Source of the DNA: Saccoglossus kowalevskii
Lineage: Eukaryota > Hemichordata > Enteropneusta > Harrimaniidae
Direction of reading: 5' to 3'
Assembly: GCF_000003605.2 (NCBI RefSeq)
Contig: NW_003132852.1
Location: forward strand, 238,302 to 289,966
Length of the DNA: 51,665 nt
Positions within the stretch are counted from its first letter, which is position 1. Each line of letters begins with the position of its first letter. Below, in pieces: positions 49,876 to 51,665 of this stretch. The notes below the pieces were generated by a model, which saw only the letters and a list, made by a program, of their open reading frames with translations, searched no databases and was not told where the DNA came from. The position numbers and the translations under genes were made by a program.

Positions 49876-50560
49876 TGACGTAAAATACGGAGAGGGGCCT
49901 TTGTGGGGCCACCCCGTATTCAGAATCTGGGAGCTTATCTTCAATACAGGTCTTATAATATACATTTCTGGTAGCGTTCTCATCTTATAAGTCTTCTCCC
50001 TTCAGCACGTCCGCTGTCACGGGGTGGGGATCGTTTGGTGAAAGTATATCACCAGACCTGGGGCAGTGCAGGGAAGGAAACATACCGGTAACGAATACAA
50101 TAAATTAAAACAACACAATATATAAGGTTTCCTTCACTTTATTAAATGAATAGACGGGTACTAGTCACTGGAACCAGCAGAGGATGGGGATATACACTAA
50201 ACAAATAAACTTTGGAGTTGATCGATGTTGCAGAGAACACTCCACTCTCCGGTGAACAGCAATGTACAATGTTGCATTCCTTCGTATCCTGGCACACTGT
50301 CAAAGCAGTTGCACTACAATTTAAATCCATGCTTTGTGTCCAGGGAGTATCGGCAACTGCACGGCTATCTGCTGCTACTAGTAGCATCGGTACAGCAGGA
50401 GTATTTCGGGCAGTGAGCGTCAGTGGTTCCTGTTGATCAGCACGTCTGCATATGTACCCTGTATAGTGTACAGCTCACAGGGAGTCAAGAATCAGCATCC
50501 CAGGATATTACAGGATCAAGTCAGGTCATCTCTCTGACGAAAGGTTTTCACACTTGTCTC
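49876..50560. other. GC-richer block, possibly transposon-derived
   Basis: From TGTGACGTAAAATACGGAGA onward, GC is clearly higher than in the flanks. Overlapping frames on both strands at 50142 to 50436 are open, but neither shows a motif. An LTR interpretation (TG start, TGGAACCAGCAGAGG as a primer-binding site near 50168) was considered, but no second LTR or pol frame is present. Confidence 0.3.
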
Positions 50561-51084
50561 AATTTAAATACTGCAACTAAATTATGACCATGCAAACAAT
50601 AAAATGTATTCACCGAAATGATTGGTTATTTTGAAATAGCGGACAAGTCAGTGTATAGATGATGGCAATTTTGGTAGTGAAATAAACCACTTTTTATCCT
50701 ACCTACCAATTTAAAGTAGGAGACTCAATGATGTCATATCTATTTTCATTGCCAACAACGCTGGGCTCAGAACAGTCCAAAGTATTTCACAATCACTATG
50801 CCACTGTCTGAGACATACCATTATGCCAAAGGGGGAGACAGGATGTATGTATCACAAATTCTGCTGACAACACAATCCACTGACTGTATCAGCACTCAGA
50901 TCTAGATGAAGTTCATGACCAAAGAAGAATCTTACTGTAAGCCCGTCGCTGACTGCCTTCGAAATTGGAATGTCAATTTTGGTTACCTCAAGAAAATGTT
51001 CTAGTGTAATAATGTGTTGATAAGCAGAGGATTCTCCAGGCAAAAAACAAAGAATTAGGCCGGATTGTGTTAGCGCTTGGCTTA
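50561..51084. other. No recognisable gene
   Basis: Single-copy-looking sequence. The 81-codon minus-strand frame at 50852 to 51097 has no motif and runs into the minisatellite. Confidence 0.5.
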
Positions 51085-51665
51085 ATAGCCTAGTCACATC
51101 AGTGTTCTACACCACTCACCTACATGTACATAACCTAGTCACATCAGTGTTCTCCAGTCACCTACATGTACATAGCCAAGTCACATCAGTGTTCTTCACC
51201 AATCACCTACATGTAAATAACCTAGTCACATCAGTGTTCTCCAGTCACCTACATGTGCATTAGCCTAGTCACACCAGTGTTCTCCAGTCACCTACATGTA
51301 CATAGACTAGTCACATCAGTGTTCTGTACCAATCATCTACATGTACATAGCTTAGTCACATCAGTGTTCTCCACCACACAGCTACTTGTACATAACCTAG
51401 TCACAGCAGTGTTCTCCACTCACCTATTTGTACATAACCTAGTCACATCAGTGTTCTTCATTCGCCTAATTGTACATGACCTAGTCACATCAGTGTTCTC
51501 CACTCACCTACTTGTACATAACCAAGTCACATCAGTGTTCTCCAGTCACCTACATGTACATATCCTAGTCACATCAACGTTCTTCACCAATCATCTACAT
51601 GTACATAACCTAGTCACATCAATGTTATTCACTCGCCTACTTGTACATAACCTAGTCACATCAGT
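51085..51665 (+). repeat. Minisatellite, about 40 to 46-bp unit, runs off the window
   Basis: About 13 copies of CCTAGTCACATCAGTGTTCT, then CCAGTCACCTACATGTACAT. Units alternate between a shorter form (CCAGTCACC) and a longer form (ACACCACTCACC or TCACCAATCACC). The array continues past the right end. Confidence 0.95.

Noticed and set aside
49876-50168. Solo LTR with primer-binding site
   Set aside because: The start TGTGACG and a TGGAACCAG word were noted, but there is no matching partner LTR, no clear CA end and no target duplication.

Overview
The window is AT-rich animal DNA. Short exons are scattered through long introns with clean GT-AG splice sites, and there is abundant fossil transposon material, minisatellites and two assembly gaps. 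The gene content (a degenerin/ENaC-type channel built with LDL-receptor class A modules) and the repeat types suggest a marine invertebrate. I cannot name the phylum from the sequence; a hemichordate or other invertebrate deuterostome is a guess.

One large minus-strand gene spans most of the window (862 to 33832, with a possible 5' untranslated exon near 34378). Its first coding exon carries the N-terminal His-Gly gating motif, transmembrane segment 1 and the post-TM1 strand of a DEG/ENaC/ASIC channel. Fifteen exons follow, each coding one LDL-receptor class A (LDLa) module, plus a 54-nt exon that looks like half a module. All are bounded by phase-1 introns. Five further exons (2678 down to 862) return to the channel extracellular domain. 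The open model is about 1,038 codons and stops at a phase-1 donor at 862. The remaining cysteine-rich palm segment, TM2 and the C-terminus were not found, so the gene is incomplete at the left edge. The LDLa array sits where the finger domain of ASIC-like channels lies, giving a channel with about 600 extra extracellular residues.

The 8.3-kb intron between LDLa modules 12 and 13 holds a decayed mariner fragment and a foldback-type element of about 6.2 kb (8238 to 14450). Its long inverted arms are made of about 36-bp satellite units. Its centre contains a plus-strand spliced open reading frame of at least three exons with a polyadenylation signal, and I do not recognise the product. Other introns hold a Tc1-like TIR element, a two-copy MITE family, dispersed repeats and hairpins.

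Right of the channel gene (about 34.5 to 51.7 kb) I see no intact gene. This part contains a 170-bp tandem repeat block, dispersed repeat copies, several short coding-like relics at 40 to 44 kb, a 2.3-kb tandem duplication, a smaller tandem duplication near 49.5 kb, a GC-richer block near 50 kb, and a minisatellite of about 40 to 46 bp that runs off the right end.
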